Below are positions 16,233 to 25,971 of a stretch of 64,000 nt of DNA, piece by piece. Where the stretch lies: contig NZ_JAPZBC010000001.1 in assembly GCF_027460265.1 (NCBI RefSeq), forward strand, positions 5,498,001-5,562,000, written 5' to 3'. Every line of letters starts with the position of its first letter. The stretch's first letter is position 1. This DNA comes from Streptomyces sp. WMMC940 (GTDB lineage: Bacteria > Actinomycetota > Actinomycetes > Streptomycetales > Streptomycetaceae). The translations under genes and the position numbers were made by a program. The notes under the pieces were generated by a model. That model had not been told where the DNA came from and searched no databases. It worked only from the letters and a program-made list of their open reading frames with translations.

Positions 16233-18218
16233 ATGTCGCCCTCGTTCTCGTCGCCCACGCCGACGTGGCAGGTCGTGCTGCCGTGGCTGGATCAGCTGGC
16301 GCCCGAGGAGTTGCTCGCACTCCAGGGGCTGGGAGGGCCAGCGCAGTGGTGGCTGCGTGAGACGCCTGAAGAGACAAGTTTGCGGCGTCCGTACATGGAC
16401 GACGTCTTCGATTTGTTCGCGTCTTTCCTCTGCTGGGGCAGTGGTTCAGTGTTGCTGGACGAGAAGCAGTTGCTCCTCCTGCTTCCCTTTCTGCCTAAGG
16501 ACATGCCGACGGCGGAGTTGGCTTTGGACGCGAGGGCGCTGGAAGTGCTGGAAGCGGCGGGCGGCAGGACGCTGGGCGAAGTGGGGCAACTGGCCCCGAT
16601 GGACATCGTCAACCTGCCGAAGGTTCGCATCGAGATAAAGCGCGAAGTCCTCGCCGCTCTCGTGCGCGCGGGTGTCACGTTCCCACAGAGGGACAGAACC
16701 GAGGAGTCCCCGGTGCCGGCAGCAGCAGGATCAAGTTCGAGCGCAGCGCCGGACACCGCGATCTCTGACTGGTTCGTCGGTCTGGACGCTCGACAGCAAG
16801 ATCTAATCACCCTGCATCTGTGTGCAGTGGCCCCGTTGCCGGTCGACGAGCTGGCCGCACGCTACCGCACCATGCGGCCGTGGATGACACGGTTGCTTGA
16901 CGAACTGCCCGAGCGGCTGGGGACCGCGGCTTCGGACTCCACGGGGATCCGTTCCGCCTTGACGCTGTTCAGCACTGCGACAGTGGCCCCCGTCACACGC
17001 AGCGACCTGCTTGAGCAACTTCCTTGGCTCGCGGTCGAGTTGCCGGGCAGCAATGTGATGGTGCTTGAGTTGTTGGTCGCTCTTCACTGGTCCGGGAGCA
17101 TAGATGGAGAGTGGCTGTTCAGTGGCTCGCTCGAGGAAATGCGCAAGCTCACCCGAGACGCACTTGATCTAGAGGCGGGAGAGTGCTTGTCCTGGGCCAC
17201 AGCCAGACGGCTAATCGAAGGCGCTAGCGAGTCCCTCAAGGCCACAGAGGAGTGGCTCCGCTACTGCGGGTTGCGGTTGATGGACAACCGCCAGGTCGAA
17301 CTCGACGGATCGTCCCAGCCTGTCACCGATCAGACGGGCGCCTCAGCGATGGAGGGCGACTACGTACTCGCTCCGCCACGGACTGCTACCGAAGCAGCGT
17401 CCCTGGAAGAGACTCTGAGGGGGTTGCCCGCCCAAACGCACAGGGACTCTCTCCCGGCTCCCGTGCAGTCTGGCGATGCGACGACGCCGGAGTTGATTGA
17501 CGTACTCGAGCAGCTCCGCGAGTTCGCCTGCGAGCATCGGCCTGGCGAGCAGCTGGCCGATCTGCTGCGCGACAGCGACGAGTTTCCCGAGCCATTGCGG
17601 ACGCTGACGGCACGCATCCTCGCCGCAGTCGCGCGAGCCGACGGCTGGGAGCTGCCTGACGATGCCCTTTCTAGCGATGCTTCTGCGGCACCTGCCCGCA
17701 CGCTTGATGCTGATTCCGCCGCTGGGAGCGGTTCGCGTCGCGAGACACTCAACGAGCGAGCTTGGAACGTGCTCAACGAGCTCGGCCATCCACTGGACTC
17801 GAAACTGCTGGTCGATCGCATGGGCTCCGACGTGAACATCCGCTCGCTGAAAGCGCAGCTGCCCAGGGATTCCCGGTTCGTACGGAGCGACGTGGACTCC
17901 TGGGCGCTCACTGAGTGGGGACTGCGCCCATACACCACGATCAAGGAACTCGTCACGGAGGAGGTGGACCTGGCTAACGGTTCGATTCCGACAGATGAGC
18001 TGGTCGCCATCCTGACCCGCGAGTTCACCATCAACGAATCCAGCGTGCGTCAGGTCGCCTCTTCCCCTCCCTTCACTGCGCGTGGCGGCGTGGTACGTCG
18101 TCTCAGCGACGTCCGGCGTGAGGAGAGCGACGAGCGGGCCTCGGCCGACAGCAGTGCTGAGAGCCCTGACGATGATGGGCCGTCACCGGACGACCTGATC
18201 GATCTCATGGGGCTGTGA
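16233..18218 (+). CDS. Unknown protein with alpha-CTD-like and winged-helix modules
   Basis: A 661-residue protein without a named family that I can assign. Residues about 97-145 (EVLEAAGGRTLGEVGQL, then DIVNLPKVRIEIKREVL) resemble the helix-hairpin-helix of RNA polymerase alpha C-terminal domains. Residues about 504-624 form a module also found in the 23249 gene product (SLKAQLPRDSRFVRSD; SSVRQVASSPPF), resembling winged-helix HARE/RpoE-type DNA-binding domains. The acidic C-terminus ends PDDLIDLMGL. A clear ribosome site (GAGGTAGGAAAG) precedes the ATG, and the stop overlaps the next start as TGATG. A DNA-docking role in the module is inferred. Confidence 0.6.
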   Translation: MSPSFSSPTPTWQVVLPWLDQLAPEELLALQGLGGPAQWWLRETPEETSLRRPYMDDVFDLFASFLCWGSGSVLLDEKQLLLLLPFLPKDMPTAELALDARALEVLEAAGGRTLGEVGQLAPMDIVNLPKVRIEIKREVLAALVRAGVTFPQRDRTEESPVPAAAGSSSSAAPDTAISDWFVGLDARQQDLITLHLCAVAPLPVDELAARYRTMRPWMTRLLDELPERLGTAASDSTGIRSALTLFSTATVAPVTRSDLLEQLPWLAVELPGSNVMVLELLVALHWSGSIDGEWLFSGSLEEMRKLTRDALDLEAGECLSWATARRLIEGASESLKATEEWLRYCGLRLMDNRQVELDGSSQPVTDQTGASAMEGDYVLAPPRTATEAASLEETLRGLPAQTHRDSLPAPVQSGDATTPELIDVLEQLREFACEHRPGEQLADLLRDSDEFPEPLRTLTARILAAVARADGWELPDDALSSDASAAPARTLDADSAAGSGSRRETLNERAWNVLNELGHPLDSKLLVDRMGSDVNIRSLKAQLPRDSRFVRSDVDSWALTEWGLRPYTTIKELVTEEVDLANGSIPTDELVAILTREFTINESSVRQVASSPPFTARGGVVRRLSDVRREESDERASADSSAESPDDDGPSPDDLIDLMGL

Positions 18219-20368
18219 TGAACAGACGGGAATCCGTGCTCCGCGCGGCCGATCTGCTCGCTGACTATCGCAGCGACCGCTGCGACATCGCCCGCGACTT
18301 CTACGTCCCCGCCCTGGCCGCTGCTACCTCCTACGACCGGGCGGTCGGATACTTCAGCGCATCGGTGCTGGCCGTGCTCGGCCGGGGACTAGATGACTTC
18401 GCGGCTCGCGGCGGGACGATGCGCATCGTCGCTTCCCCACAGCTCAACGCAGAGGACGTGAAGCAGATACAAGCCGGATACGAGTTGCGTGCCGTGCTGG
18501 AGCAGGCGGCTCTGCGCGACATCGAGCAGGCAACTCAGGACCCGCGGGCAGCCCGGGGGCTTGGCAAGCTCGGCCTGCTCGTGGCAGACGGCCGGCTCGA
18601 CATCAAACTCGCATACATCAGCTCGGGCGACAGGATCGGTATCTACCACGAGAAGATCGGGATTTTCCGCGACGGACACGACCTGGTGGCCTTCAAAGGC
18701 AGCGCCAACGAGACCATGCCAGGACTGGTCGGCAATTTTGAGTCCATTGAGGTGTTCCGCACCTGGGAGCCGGGGGACAGCACACGCGCCGTACGGATCA
18801 GCCAGGACTTCGAAGACCTCTGGGACGATCGAACCCCGCTGCTACGGGTGATCGACTTCACCGCCGCCGCAAAAGGAGTCATCGAGGAGTGCGCGAACCG
18901 CACCGCATCTCAGACTGAGCCCGAGCTGCCGCCCATGGACGGTGCTGTCATCACCCTGCCCCGCCCGGAGGCATCCGGACGGCTCGTCATCCCCGGCGAG
19001 CTGACCGTGCGGGACTACCAGAAACAGGCCGTCGAGCGGTGGTTCGCCAACGGTGGTCGCGGCATCCTGCGCATGGCCACCGGCACGGGCAAGACGCTGA
19101 CTGCGCTGTCCGCCGCAGCACAGTTGACCCGCATGCTGCACAGCCGCGACGAACCGCTGCTGACCCTCGTCATCGCCCCCTATCAGCACTTGGTCGACCA
19201 GTGGTCAAGGGACATTGCGTGGTTCGGCATGCAGCCGGTCCGCGCCTACGAGTCCACCACTAGCTGGTACGGGAGAGCCTCGTCACTCCTCGACGCGCTG
19301 GCGCTGGCGACGGCGAAGGGCGGCGTCATCGTCACCACCAACACCACCTTCGCTGCAGACCCGTTGCAGGGAATCCTGGCCCGCTACCGCGGTCGCCTGC
19401 TCGTCATCGCGGACGAGTGCCACAATCTTGGCGCCAAACGCCTGCGAGAGAAGCTTCCCGCCTCAGCCGGCTACCGGCTCGGGCTGTCGGCCACGCCGGA
19501 GCGTTGGTTCGACGACCAAGGCACTGCCGCGCTGACGGACTACTTTGGCGATGTCGTTTTCGAAATGGGCATCGGCGACGCCATCCGCGCGGGCGCACTC
19601 TGTCGCTACACCTACACTCCGGTCCTGGTCGAGCTGGACGACGAGGAGGCGTTTCTCTATGCGGAGGTGACCGAGAAGATCGCCAGGATCATCGCGGCCC
19701 AAGGCTTCTCAGACGATACGGACGACGACAGCCCGCTCGGCAAGCTCCTGCGCAAGCGCTCGAACGTCCTGGGGCACGCACGCGCCAAGCTGCCTGCCCT
19801 GCGCCGTGAGATCACTGCGCGCCGCGACGACTGGTACCAGCTGCTGTACTGCGCCGAGGGTCGCCATCCCCTGGCCCACGAGACCGGCGACATCGATGAG
19901 CCGACCCAACTTCAGCAGGCGCTGTCCTTGGTCGGCAAGGACTTGCGTATGCCGGCAGCCCCATACACCGCCGAAACTAGGCGCGGTGAGCGACAGAATC
20001 TGCTGCGCCGATTCGCCGCAGGCAGAGAACTTCAGGTCCTGCTGTCGATGAAGTGCCTCGACGAGGGCGTCGACGTGCCGGCGGCACGCACTGCCTACCT
20101 GCTCGCCAGCTCCTCCAACCCGCGGCAGTTCATCCAGCGCCGAGGTCGCGTCCTGCGCAAGGCCCCTGGGAAGGAACGCGCTGACATCGTCGACTTCATC
20201 GTCGTCCCACCGGATGGAGCAAGCGATCTGCAGCACGAGACCGAACGCCGAATGGTCGCCCGTGAGCTGACACGGGTCACTGAGTTCGCTCGGCTCGCCG
20301 ACAACGAGGCACGCACCCTGGACATCCTGCGCCCGCTACGCCTGCGCTACGGGCTCTTGGACACCTGA
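18218..20368 (+). CDS. PLD-domain DEAD/DEAH helicase, dnd-linked restriction-type protein
   Basis: A 716-residue protein. The N-terminal 230 residues form a phospholipase-D-like domain with one HxK motif (YHEKIGIFRDG near 144, then KGSANET). This is followed by an SF2 helicase: Walker A MATGTGKTLTAL near 285, DECH box (VIADECHNLGA) near 396, motif VI QRRGRVLRK near 645. Proteins of this build next to dnd genes carry, as I recall, the database name 'DNA phosphorothioation system restriction enzyme'. The likely action is ATP-driven DNA tracking with cleavage by the PLD domain; a single HKD motif implies dimerisation. ATG 18218 overlaps the upstream stop. Confidence 0.75.
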   Translation: MNRRESVLRAADLLADYRSDRCDIARDFYVPALAAATSYDRAVGYFSASVLAVLGRGLDDFAARGGTMRIVASPQLNAEDVKQIQAGYELRAVLEQAALRDIEQATQDPRAARGLGKLGLLVADGRLDIKLAYISSGDRIGIYHEKIGIFRDGHDLVAFKGSANETMPGLVGNFESIEVFRTWEPGDSTRAVRISQDFEDLWDDRTPLLRVIDFTAAAKGVIEECANRTASQTEPELPPMDGAVITLPRPEASGRLVIPGELTVRDYQKQAVERWFANGGRGILRMATGTGKTLTALSAAAQLTRMLHSRDEPLLTLVIAPYQHLVDQWSRDIAWFGMQPVRAYESTTSWYGRASSLLDALALATAKGGVIVTTNTTFAADPLQGILARYRGRLLVIADECHNLGAKRLREKLPASAGYRLGLSATPERWFDDQGTAALTDYFGDVVFEMGIGDAIRAGALCRYTYTPVLVELDDEEAFLYAEVTEKIARIIAAQGFSDDTDDDSPLGKLLRKRSNVLGHARAKLPALRREITARRDDWYQLLYCAEGRHPLAHETGDIDEPTQLQQALSLVGKDLRMPAAPYTAETRRGERQNLLRRFAAGRELQVLLSMKCLDEGVDVPAARTAYLLASSSNPRQFIQRRGRVLRKAPGKERADIVDFIVVPPDGASDLQHETERRMVARELTRVTEFARLADNEARTLDILRPLRLRYGLLDT

Positions 20369-20414
20369 AGCAATGTGAGCAACGCCAGTACAGCCCGAAG
20401 TGTGGAGAGAGGTC

Positions 20415-20579
20415 ATGGGAACGACGGAGAGCTTGAAGGACATCATGGACGGCCTGTCGCCAGAGGCCAGGAAGCTTGTGGCGAAGGTGTGGCAACTCGA
20501 ACGTGAGCACCTGCATGTCAAGAACCCAACCCTGCTCACCGATGAGATCGTCCGTGCCGCCAAGGAGCTGGCCAAATGA
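20415..20579 (+). CDS. Small 54-residue protein in the second operon
   Basis: This short ORF starts at an ATG preceded by GAGAGAGG and reads MGTTESLKDIMDGLSPEA, ending TDEIVRAAKELAK. It is helical and charged, with no known domain. Its stop overlaps the start of the DndD-like gene by ATGA, which supports translation. The codon bias and ribosome site make it a real gene, possibly an adaptor for the ATPase. Confidence 0.7.
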   Translation: MGTTESLKDIMDGLSPEARKLVAKVWQLEREHLHVKNPTLLTDEIVRAAKELAK

Positions 20580-22633
20580 AACTGCTCAAGCTCACGTTGG
20601 AAAACTTCCGTGTCTTCCACGGCGCTCAGAAGCTCGATCTTGAGGTTTCAGAGGACAAGCCCGCTGTCCTTATCTTCGGCATGAACGGTGCGGGCAAGAC
20701 AACCCTGCTCAATGCTTTCACGTGGGCCTTGTACGGCACTTTCTCCGACGATGTGGAGCGCCAAGAGCGTGTGATCAACGACCACGCGTGGGCGCAGACC
20801 CCCTTCGGCGGACTGGTCAGCGCTTCGGTGAAACTTGAGTTCGAGCACGAGGGGCTGAACTTCACCGTGCACCGCGCGGTCACCACAACCAAGAACGCCG
20901 ACGAGCAGAGCGCACTGACCCCGAAGCTCACTGTCACCCAATCGGAGCATGGAGCCAGCACAACGGTCCAGAATGGTCAGGACCGTATTCAGAAGATTCT
21001 CCCCGAGGGCCTGCGCCAGTTCTTCTTCTTCAACGGTGAACGCATGGAGCGAATGTTCACCGGTGACCGTACAGATGAGGTCCAGCAGGCGATCAAGACC
21101 TTGATGGGTCTGGAAGAGATCGAACGTGCGATCGGTACCCACCTGCCGGCCGCCTCCCGCAAGCTGAGCCGTCAGGTGGGTAGCAACGGCGACGGGCGGC
21201 TGCAGGCGCTGACCGCCGAGCAGGACCGGCTGGAGCAGCAGAAGATCGACGTGCACAAGGAACTGCTCCAGCTCTCGGAAAACGCTGCCGGCTATGAGCG
21301 CGAAGTCGAGGCGGCGAACCGAGCACTTCTGGCCAACGGTAAGGCCGCTCCTCTGCAGCGCCAGCGGGCCAAACTCAAGTTCCGACTCGATGAACTGGTG
21401 GCCAAGCGCATCGAGCGCCAGGAGCGAAAGCGGGACCTCCTGGCCAAGAACAGCTTCCTGGCGTTCACTGGCGGCATCGACAGCACGGTGCTGGACCTGG
21501 CCGAAGGTATGCGCAAGCGCCGAGAACTGCCTGCGGGCATCCAGCGTGACTACATTGACGGCCTGCTCGAGGACGGGCTGTGCATGTGCGGGCGTGACCT
21601 GCCCGAGGGCTCTGAAGCACGCATAGCGTTGGAAGAACGCCGCTACAACGCAGGACTCGCTGATGTCGAGAGCCGTTGGATGTACCTGCGCGGCAAGACC
21701 GCCGATCTCACGCTGGCCCGTGCTGATCTGCTCGCGAAACTGCGTGAGTGCGTCGCCGACATCGAGGACATCGAAGCGTCGATCAAGCAGATCGACGCTG
21801 AGACGAGCGACATCGCCCGCGAGCTTGAGGGTGTCGACGTGATGGACGTGCAGCGCCTGGAGGAGCGGCGCAAGGAGTTCGACCGAAAGCGCCTGGACGC
21901 GCTGCAACAGCACCGGGAAGCCCAGTCACAGCTGACGGAGCTGGACGAGCAGATTGAAAAGGTGCGGCGGCAGTTCCACTCGGCGCGTGTGCAGGACGAG
22001 GAGTCCAAGCGAATCCAGCGTCAGGTCTTGCTGGTCGACGAAGTCCTCGACGCATTCCAGAGGATCTTGGCAGTGAAGACCGAGGAGGTCCGCCAGCAGC
22101 TCGATGCTAAGGTCAAGAGCGTCTTCGGACGAATTTGTATCAGGCCCTTCACGCCCAGCCTGACCACGTCCTTCGCCCTTGAACTCGTCAATCACTCGGC
22201 GGGTGTCGCGGCGGCCCGCAGTACCGGTGAGAACCAGATCCTGGGCCTGTCGTTCGTTGGCGCCGTCTCCGAATTGACGAAGGAGACATACGACCGCAAG
22301 CAGAAGGCCACAGACGCTGTCCTGGGGGGTGGCGGAGTGTATCCCGTCGTCATGGACGCTCCGTTCGGGAACCTCGATGTGGCGTACCAGAACGACATCG
22401 CCGAGTCGCTGCCGAAGCTGACGTCCCAGATCGTCACCCTGCTGTCGAAGTCCCAGTCCCGCGGCATGGTGCTGGAACACCTCGGGCAGGCCGCGTCGCG
22501 CATGTATGTGCTGCGTTCATACACCACGAACTCGGACGCCGACGAGGACAGCATCACCATCCACGGCCGTGAGTTCCCCTACGTCTCACACGGCGAGTTC
22601 AACCACACCGTCCTTGAAGAGGTGACTGCCTGA
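20576..22633 (+). CDS. DndD-like SMC/Rad50 ATPase, second copy
   Basis: A 685-residue ATPase. Walker A FGMNGAGKTT lies at 34-43, then the DndD-like FFFFNGERMERMF. A coiled coil of about 190-490 is interrupted by LCMCGRDLPEG, a CxC motif at the place of the Rad50 zinc hook. The signature region is STGENQILGLS and Walker B VVMDAPFGNLD. It differs clearly from DndD (DAPFGNLD against DTPLGRLD), so it is a paralogue, not a duplicate. It is coupled to the 54-residue gene (ATGA) and to the next gene (TGATG). Confidence 0.85.
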   Translation: MKLLKLTLENFRVFHGAQKLDLEVSEDKPAVLIFGMNGAGKTTLLNAFTWALYGTFSDDVERQERVINDHAWAQTPFGGLVSASVKLEFEHEGLNFTVHRAVTTTKNADEQSALTPKLTVTQSEHGASTTVQNGQDRIQKILPEGLRQFFFFNGERMERMFTGDRTDEVQQAIKTLMGLEEIERAIGTHLPAASRKLSRQVGSNGDGRLQALTAEQDRLEQQKIDVHKELLQLSENAAGYEREVEAANRALLANGKAAPLQRQRAKLKFRLDELVAKRIERQERKRDLLAKNSFLAFTGGIDSTVLDLAEGMRKRRELPAGIQRDYIDGLLEDGLCMCGRDLPEGSEARIALEERRYNAGLADVESRWMYLRGKTADLTLARADLLAKLRECVADIEDIEASIKQIDAETSDIARELEGVDVMDVQRLEERRKEFDRKRLDALQQHREAQSQLTELDEQIEKVRRQFHSARVQDEESKRIQRQVLLVDEVLDAFQRILAVKTEEVRQQLDAKVKSVFGRICIRPFTPSLTTSFALELVNHSAGVAAARSTGENQILGLSFVGAVSELTKETYDRKQKATDAVLGGGGVYPVVMDAPFGNLDVAYQNDIAESLPKLTSQIVTLLSKSQSRGMVLEHLGQAASRMYVLRSYTTNSDADEDSITIHGREFPYVSHGEFNHTVLEEVTA

Positions 22634-23097
22634 TGGCCGTTGAGATCCGGTTCCGTCGCCCTGCCGAACACGAGCAGTTGCTGGCCCTCCTCACTGGCAA
22701 GGACGGTCCCTTCCGAGCCAACTACGAGGCGCTGTTGTTCGCCGCCGCTCTCGGCCGCAGGAAGGAACGGCGTGTCCCGTTCGAGAAGTCGGGTGAAATG
22801 ATCCGCTACGCCCTCGTTGAGAACCGGCCCTACGGCGATGTGCTCATCGACCTGATCGCCGCTGCCGAGGTCCCCGACGATGCGAAGATCCTGGGTGACG
22901 ACCGGCTTGCCGACCGATTGAGGATCTTCGAGGAATACGCCAACGGTGGGCTGCACTGCCTCCAGGGAGAGATCAACGCTCGGGGCAGCCGGGACCTTGT
23001 CGCGATCGTCAGTTCGCTCGTGCTGGATGCGCTCACACCGGCGGCTGACCAGGACGGCGACCCCGTCAAGGACATGCTGGACGCCCTGGAGTGGTAG
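22633..23097 (+). CDS. dnd system-associated protein 4-like
   Basis: A 154-residue protein with the pattern EHEQLLALLTGKDGPF, FAAALGRRKERRVPF and LRIFEEYANGGL. From memory these match the family 'dnd system-associated protein 4', found beside dnd genes and of unknown biochemistry. Its start overlaps the stop of the DndD-like ATPase (TGATG), so the two are made together. It ties the second operon to phosphorothioation. It also ends the tightly coupled part of the operon; 151 bp follow before the next gene. Confidence 0.72.
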   Translation: MAVEIRFRRPAEHEQLLALLTGKDGPFRANYEALLFAAALGRRKERRVPFEKSGEMIRYALVENRPYGDVLIDLIAAAEVPDDAKILGDDRLADRLRIFEEYANGGLHCLQGEINARGSRDLVAIVSSLVLDALTPAADQDGDPVKDMLDALEW

Positions 23098-23248
23098 CAG
23101 AGAGCCGCTGCGGGCAGCCCGTCGGGCGCCCGCAGCGCGCCTACTGGTGTTGAGCTGGAGGTCTTCGCAGCTCACAGAGCCACGGTCCGCGCTCTGGCCC
23201 CAGCTGGTTGGCAACCGTTGACCTGAAACACGCCCGAATGCACGAGAT

Positions 23249-25918
23249 GTGGATCCTCACGTGACTGGCCCGATCGAATCTAAGTCCCCCTTCTGTATAG
23301 CGCTCGTCGACCTGCTGCCGGCCCTGCGCTGGGGTGATTCACGGCAATTGGGCCCGTTGCTGGAAGACTCCCGCCTGCCTGGCATGTGGTGGAACGACAC
23401 GTCGCTCACCGACGTCACGGCCACCATCAGCGTGGAGGAAGTGGCCCACCGCGCTGCACAGGCCCTGTGCGCCTACTGGCCGCACCTGACGCTCGGCGTG
23501 GCGCTCCCCAACCTGTGCTTCTGCCCGGAGGGCCAGGAAACCGACTTGCAGGTGACGATCGAGCAAGCGGCGTCGGACGCAGGCGCCGAGGAAGGTGTTG
23601 AGGCAATCGCGGGGCTCGTCCGACTGCTCCTTCGCCCTTTCGTCATCGGTGGGCGGAACCTGATGGAACCTATCGCCGCCGCTTCCCGTGACGAATCGGC
23701 CGCAGAGCCAGACCTGGACGTCCGCGCTCTCACAGACATGCTGGTACGCCTGCTCCCAGCCGACGCCCCGCCCGCTATCCGCGCCGCCGTTGACACCCTG
23801 CGAGCTTGGGCACAGGAACACCCAGAAGAGGAGAGCAGCGCCTCCGCCCGGGACGCAGATGAGCAGAGCGAAGCGACGCCTGGTGGGAACGCCGGTCCGG
23901 CAGCAGAGTCGGCACTGTTGGAGGAGCCGCTCGACGCGCTCGAGAGTCTCATCAACGACTGGGGCGAACGTCAGCTGTCCGTTGCGGCAGGACGTACCTT
24001 CGGCCAGAACCGGATCTCCTTGGAGACCCTCGGCGAGCAGTTCGGGGTGAGCCGGGAGAGAGCCCGGCAGATCCAGGTCGAGCTGGAGAAGAAGGTCCAG
24101 CTGTGGCTCCACTCAGGCGCCGGTCAGCCGTTCCTCGGCCACCTCCTCGCTGTCCAGGAACTTCTTGGACTTGTAGCCACCGAGACCGAACTACGCGAGC
24201 TCCATCCGGTCCACGAACTCGCCGTCCCCGCTCTCGGCCTTCCTCTCTGGCAGCTCATTGCCTCGCTGCTTCCCGACCGCACCTGGACGAGTGGCTGGCT
24301 GGTGGAGGGCGATCTCGACGAGCGCATCGAACAGACGCGGGCAGAGCTGACACGTCGCTGCGGTGAGTCGGCCCCGGTCTGGGCCGAGGTTGTGGAGCTG
24401 CTAGGGCACCTTGGCATTCGCGAGGCAGCCGCGGAAGAGTGGCTACTGGCGGTCAAGGGCTTCCGCGTCACCGAAGGGCACCTGCTGCCTTGGGGCCGTT
24501 CTGTCAACGACCGGGCCGAAGCGGTTCTCATGCTCGTCGGGTGCCCTCTGGCGATGGAGGACCTTCTGGCACGCCTGAACGACGGAACGGCGCTCGCCAG
24601 TCTGCGCAATCAGATTCAGACCGACGACCGCTTCATGCGGCGCGACCGGGATCTGTACGGTCTGCGGCGTTGGGGCGGTGTCGAGTACCTCGGCATCCGA
24701 GAGATGATCATCCGGGAACTCGAATCCGTGGGTGGCGAAGCCAAGTCCGAGGACATCGTCACCTCGCTCTGCTCGCAGTTCGACGTTTCTGACAAGTCCG
24801 TGCGTGCCTATCTCGCCGCTCCGGAATTCGAGCGTTTCAAGCGAGGCTGGATCCGCGTAGCGGCCTCCACCGAGACCGGCGCGGCCGATTACCAGCCGCG
24901 ACGCGACGTCGCACAGACCCGGCGCTGTTTCCAAACCGGCCAAGGCACCTGGTGGTACCGACTCGACGTGAACGGCGAACACCTGCGCGGATCTGGGTTC
25001 ACCATCCCGGCCGGCTTCGCCGCGCACCTGGGCCTCGCTCCCGGCGGTCGATTGGAACTGTCCCACGACGTCGGTTACATCCAACTCGTCTGGCGCAACC
25101 AGCCCAGCTGCGGTTCAATCCGCCCCCTGCTCGAGCGCATGGATGCGGTCGAGGGGGACCACGTCTTCGTGGCGGCAAAGGACGGTCGCCTCAAGGCACT
25201 GCGCCTGGCCGACGAACCGGAACTCAACCTCACGGACACGCAGCTAGCCCTACGACTCATGGCCCTGTCCGGCCAGGTCACGGAGAAGGACATGCCCGCC
25301 GTTCTGGGCCGACGCATTGGTCTCGCAGACGCGACGACCATGGATGACGTGCTCGCGCACCTTCGAATTCGAGGCGACAAGGACATCCTGGAACTATTGA
25401 GCGAGCAGTACGAGCCCGGGCTCATCGGTACAGCCGCGTTGGATGAAGAGTTGAGAGTCCCGGAAACGCCCGCAGGAGAGCTCTGCAGCGTGCCGACTCC
25501 CCAGCACAGTGCGCCCGATCCGCAGCCAACAGGCAACACGGAGAATGCGGCCAAGCAGCCCGCCGAGGCTGAGTTTCGGGACCCAGCGTGGGACGAAGAG
25601 GTCATCCCACTGCTCGACGAGGGCAGCGAAGCCGACCTGATTCGCCTCGCCCAGGCAGTCGCCAACCGGGGCAAGATAGCCCCAGTCTTCGGTTTCGAGC
25701 TCGGCGAAGGCGGCTGGCAAGCCGACTTCGCCTGGGATCAGGACACCGCCAAGGTCGCCGTCGTCCCCGCAGCGCAAGACGGCCGCACCGACCCAGAAGC
25801 TGAGCACCGGGACGCCGCCTACCGGGCCGCAGGCTGGACCATCCGCAGCGCCGTCGACTGGCTTGCCCAGTTCGACGAGCTGCTCGTCCTGCTCCCGGAC
25901 GCGGTTGCCAGCGGCTGA
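23249..25918 (+). CDS. Sigma-like HTH protein with repeat module and nuclease-like C-terminus
   Basis: An 889-residue protein. Residues about 256-284 (SLETLGEQFGVSRERARQIQ) match the sigma-70 region 4 helix-turn-helix almost exactly. Residues about 418-535 repeat the winged-helix module of the 16233 gene (SLRNQIQTDDRFMRRD; KSVRAYLAAPEFERF). The last 110 residues (FGFELGEGGWQADFAW, KVAVVP, AAGWTIRSAVDWLAQF) resemble Vsr/PD-(D/E)XK-type endonuclease ends. GTG 23249 and GTG 23261 are both possible, neither with a good ribosome site. No proven function; DNA recognition plus cleavage is inferred. Confidence 0.6.
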   Translation: MDPHVTGPIESKSPFCIALVDLLPALRWGDSRQLGPLLEDSRLPGMWWNDTSLTDVTATISVEEVAHRAAQALCAYWPHLTLGVALPNLCFCPEGQETDLQVTIEQAASDAGAEEGVEAIAGLVRLLLRPFVIGGRNLMEPIAAASRDESAAEPDLDVRALTDMLVRLLPADAPPAIRAAVDTLRAWAQEHPEEESSASARDADEQSEATPGGNAGPAAESALLEEPLDALESLINDWGERQLSVAAGRTFGQNRISLETLGEQFGVSRERARQIQVELEKKVQLWLHSGAGQPFLGHLLAVQELLGLVATETELRELHPVHELAVPALGLPLWQLIASLLPDRTWTSGWLVEGDLDERIEQTRAELTRRCGESAPVWAEVVELLGHLGIREAAAEEWLLAVKGFRVTEGHLLPWGRSVNDRAEAVLMLVGCPLAMEDLLARLNDGTALASLRNQIQTDDRFMRRDRDLYGLRRWGGVEYLGIREMIIRELESVGGEAKSEDIVTSLCSQFDVSDKSVRAYLAAPEFERFKRGWIRVAASTETGAADYQPRRDVAQTRRCFQTGQGTWWYRLDVNGEHLRGSGFTIPAGFAAHLGLAPGGRLELSHDVGYIQLVWRNQPSCGSIRPLLERMDAVEGDHVFVAAKDGRLKALRLADEPELNLTDTQLALRLMALSGQVTEKDMPAVLGRRIGLADATTMDDVLAHLRIRGDKDILELLSEQYEPGLIGTAALDEELRVPETPAGELCSVPTPQHSAPDPQPTGNTENAAKQPAEAEFRDPAWDEEVIPLLDEGSEADLIRLAQAVANRGKIAPVFGFELGEGGWQADFAWDQDTAKVAVVPAAQDGRTDPEAEHRDAAYRAAGWTIRSAVDWLAQFDELLVLLPDAVASG

Positions 25919-25971
25919 AGAGGCGCCAGCACGCCATGTAATCCCATCGACGACCTGGAAGGCGCCACCTG

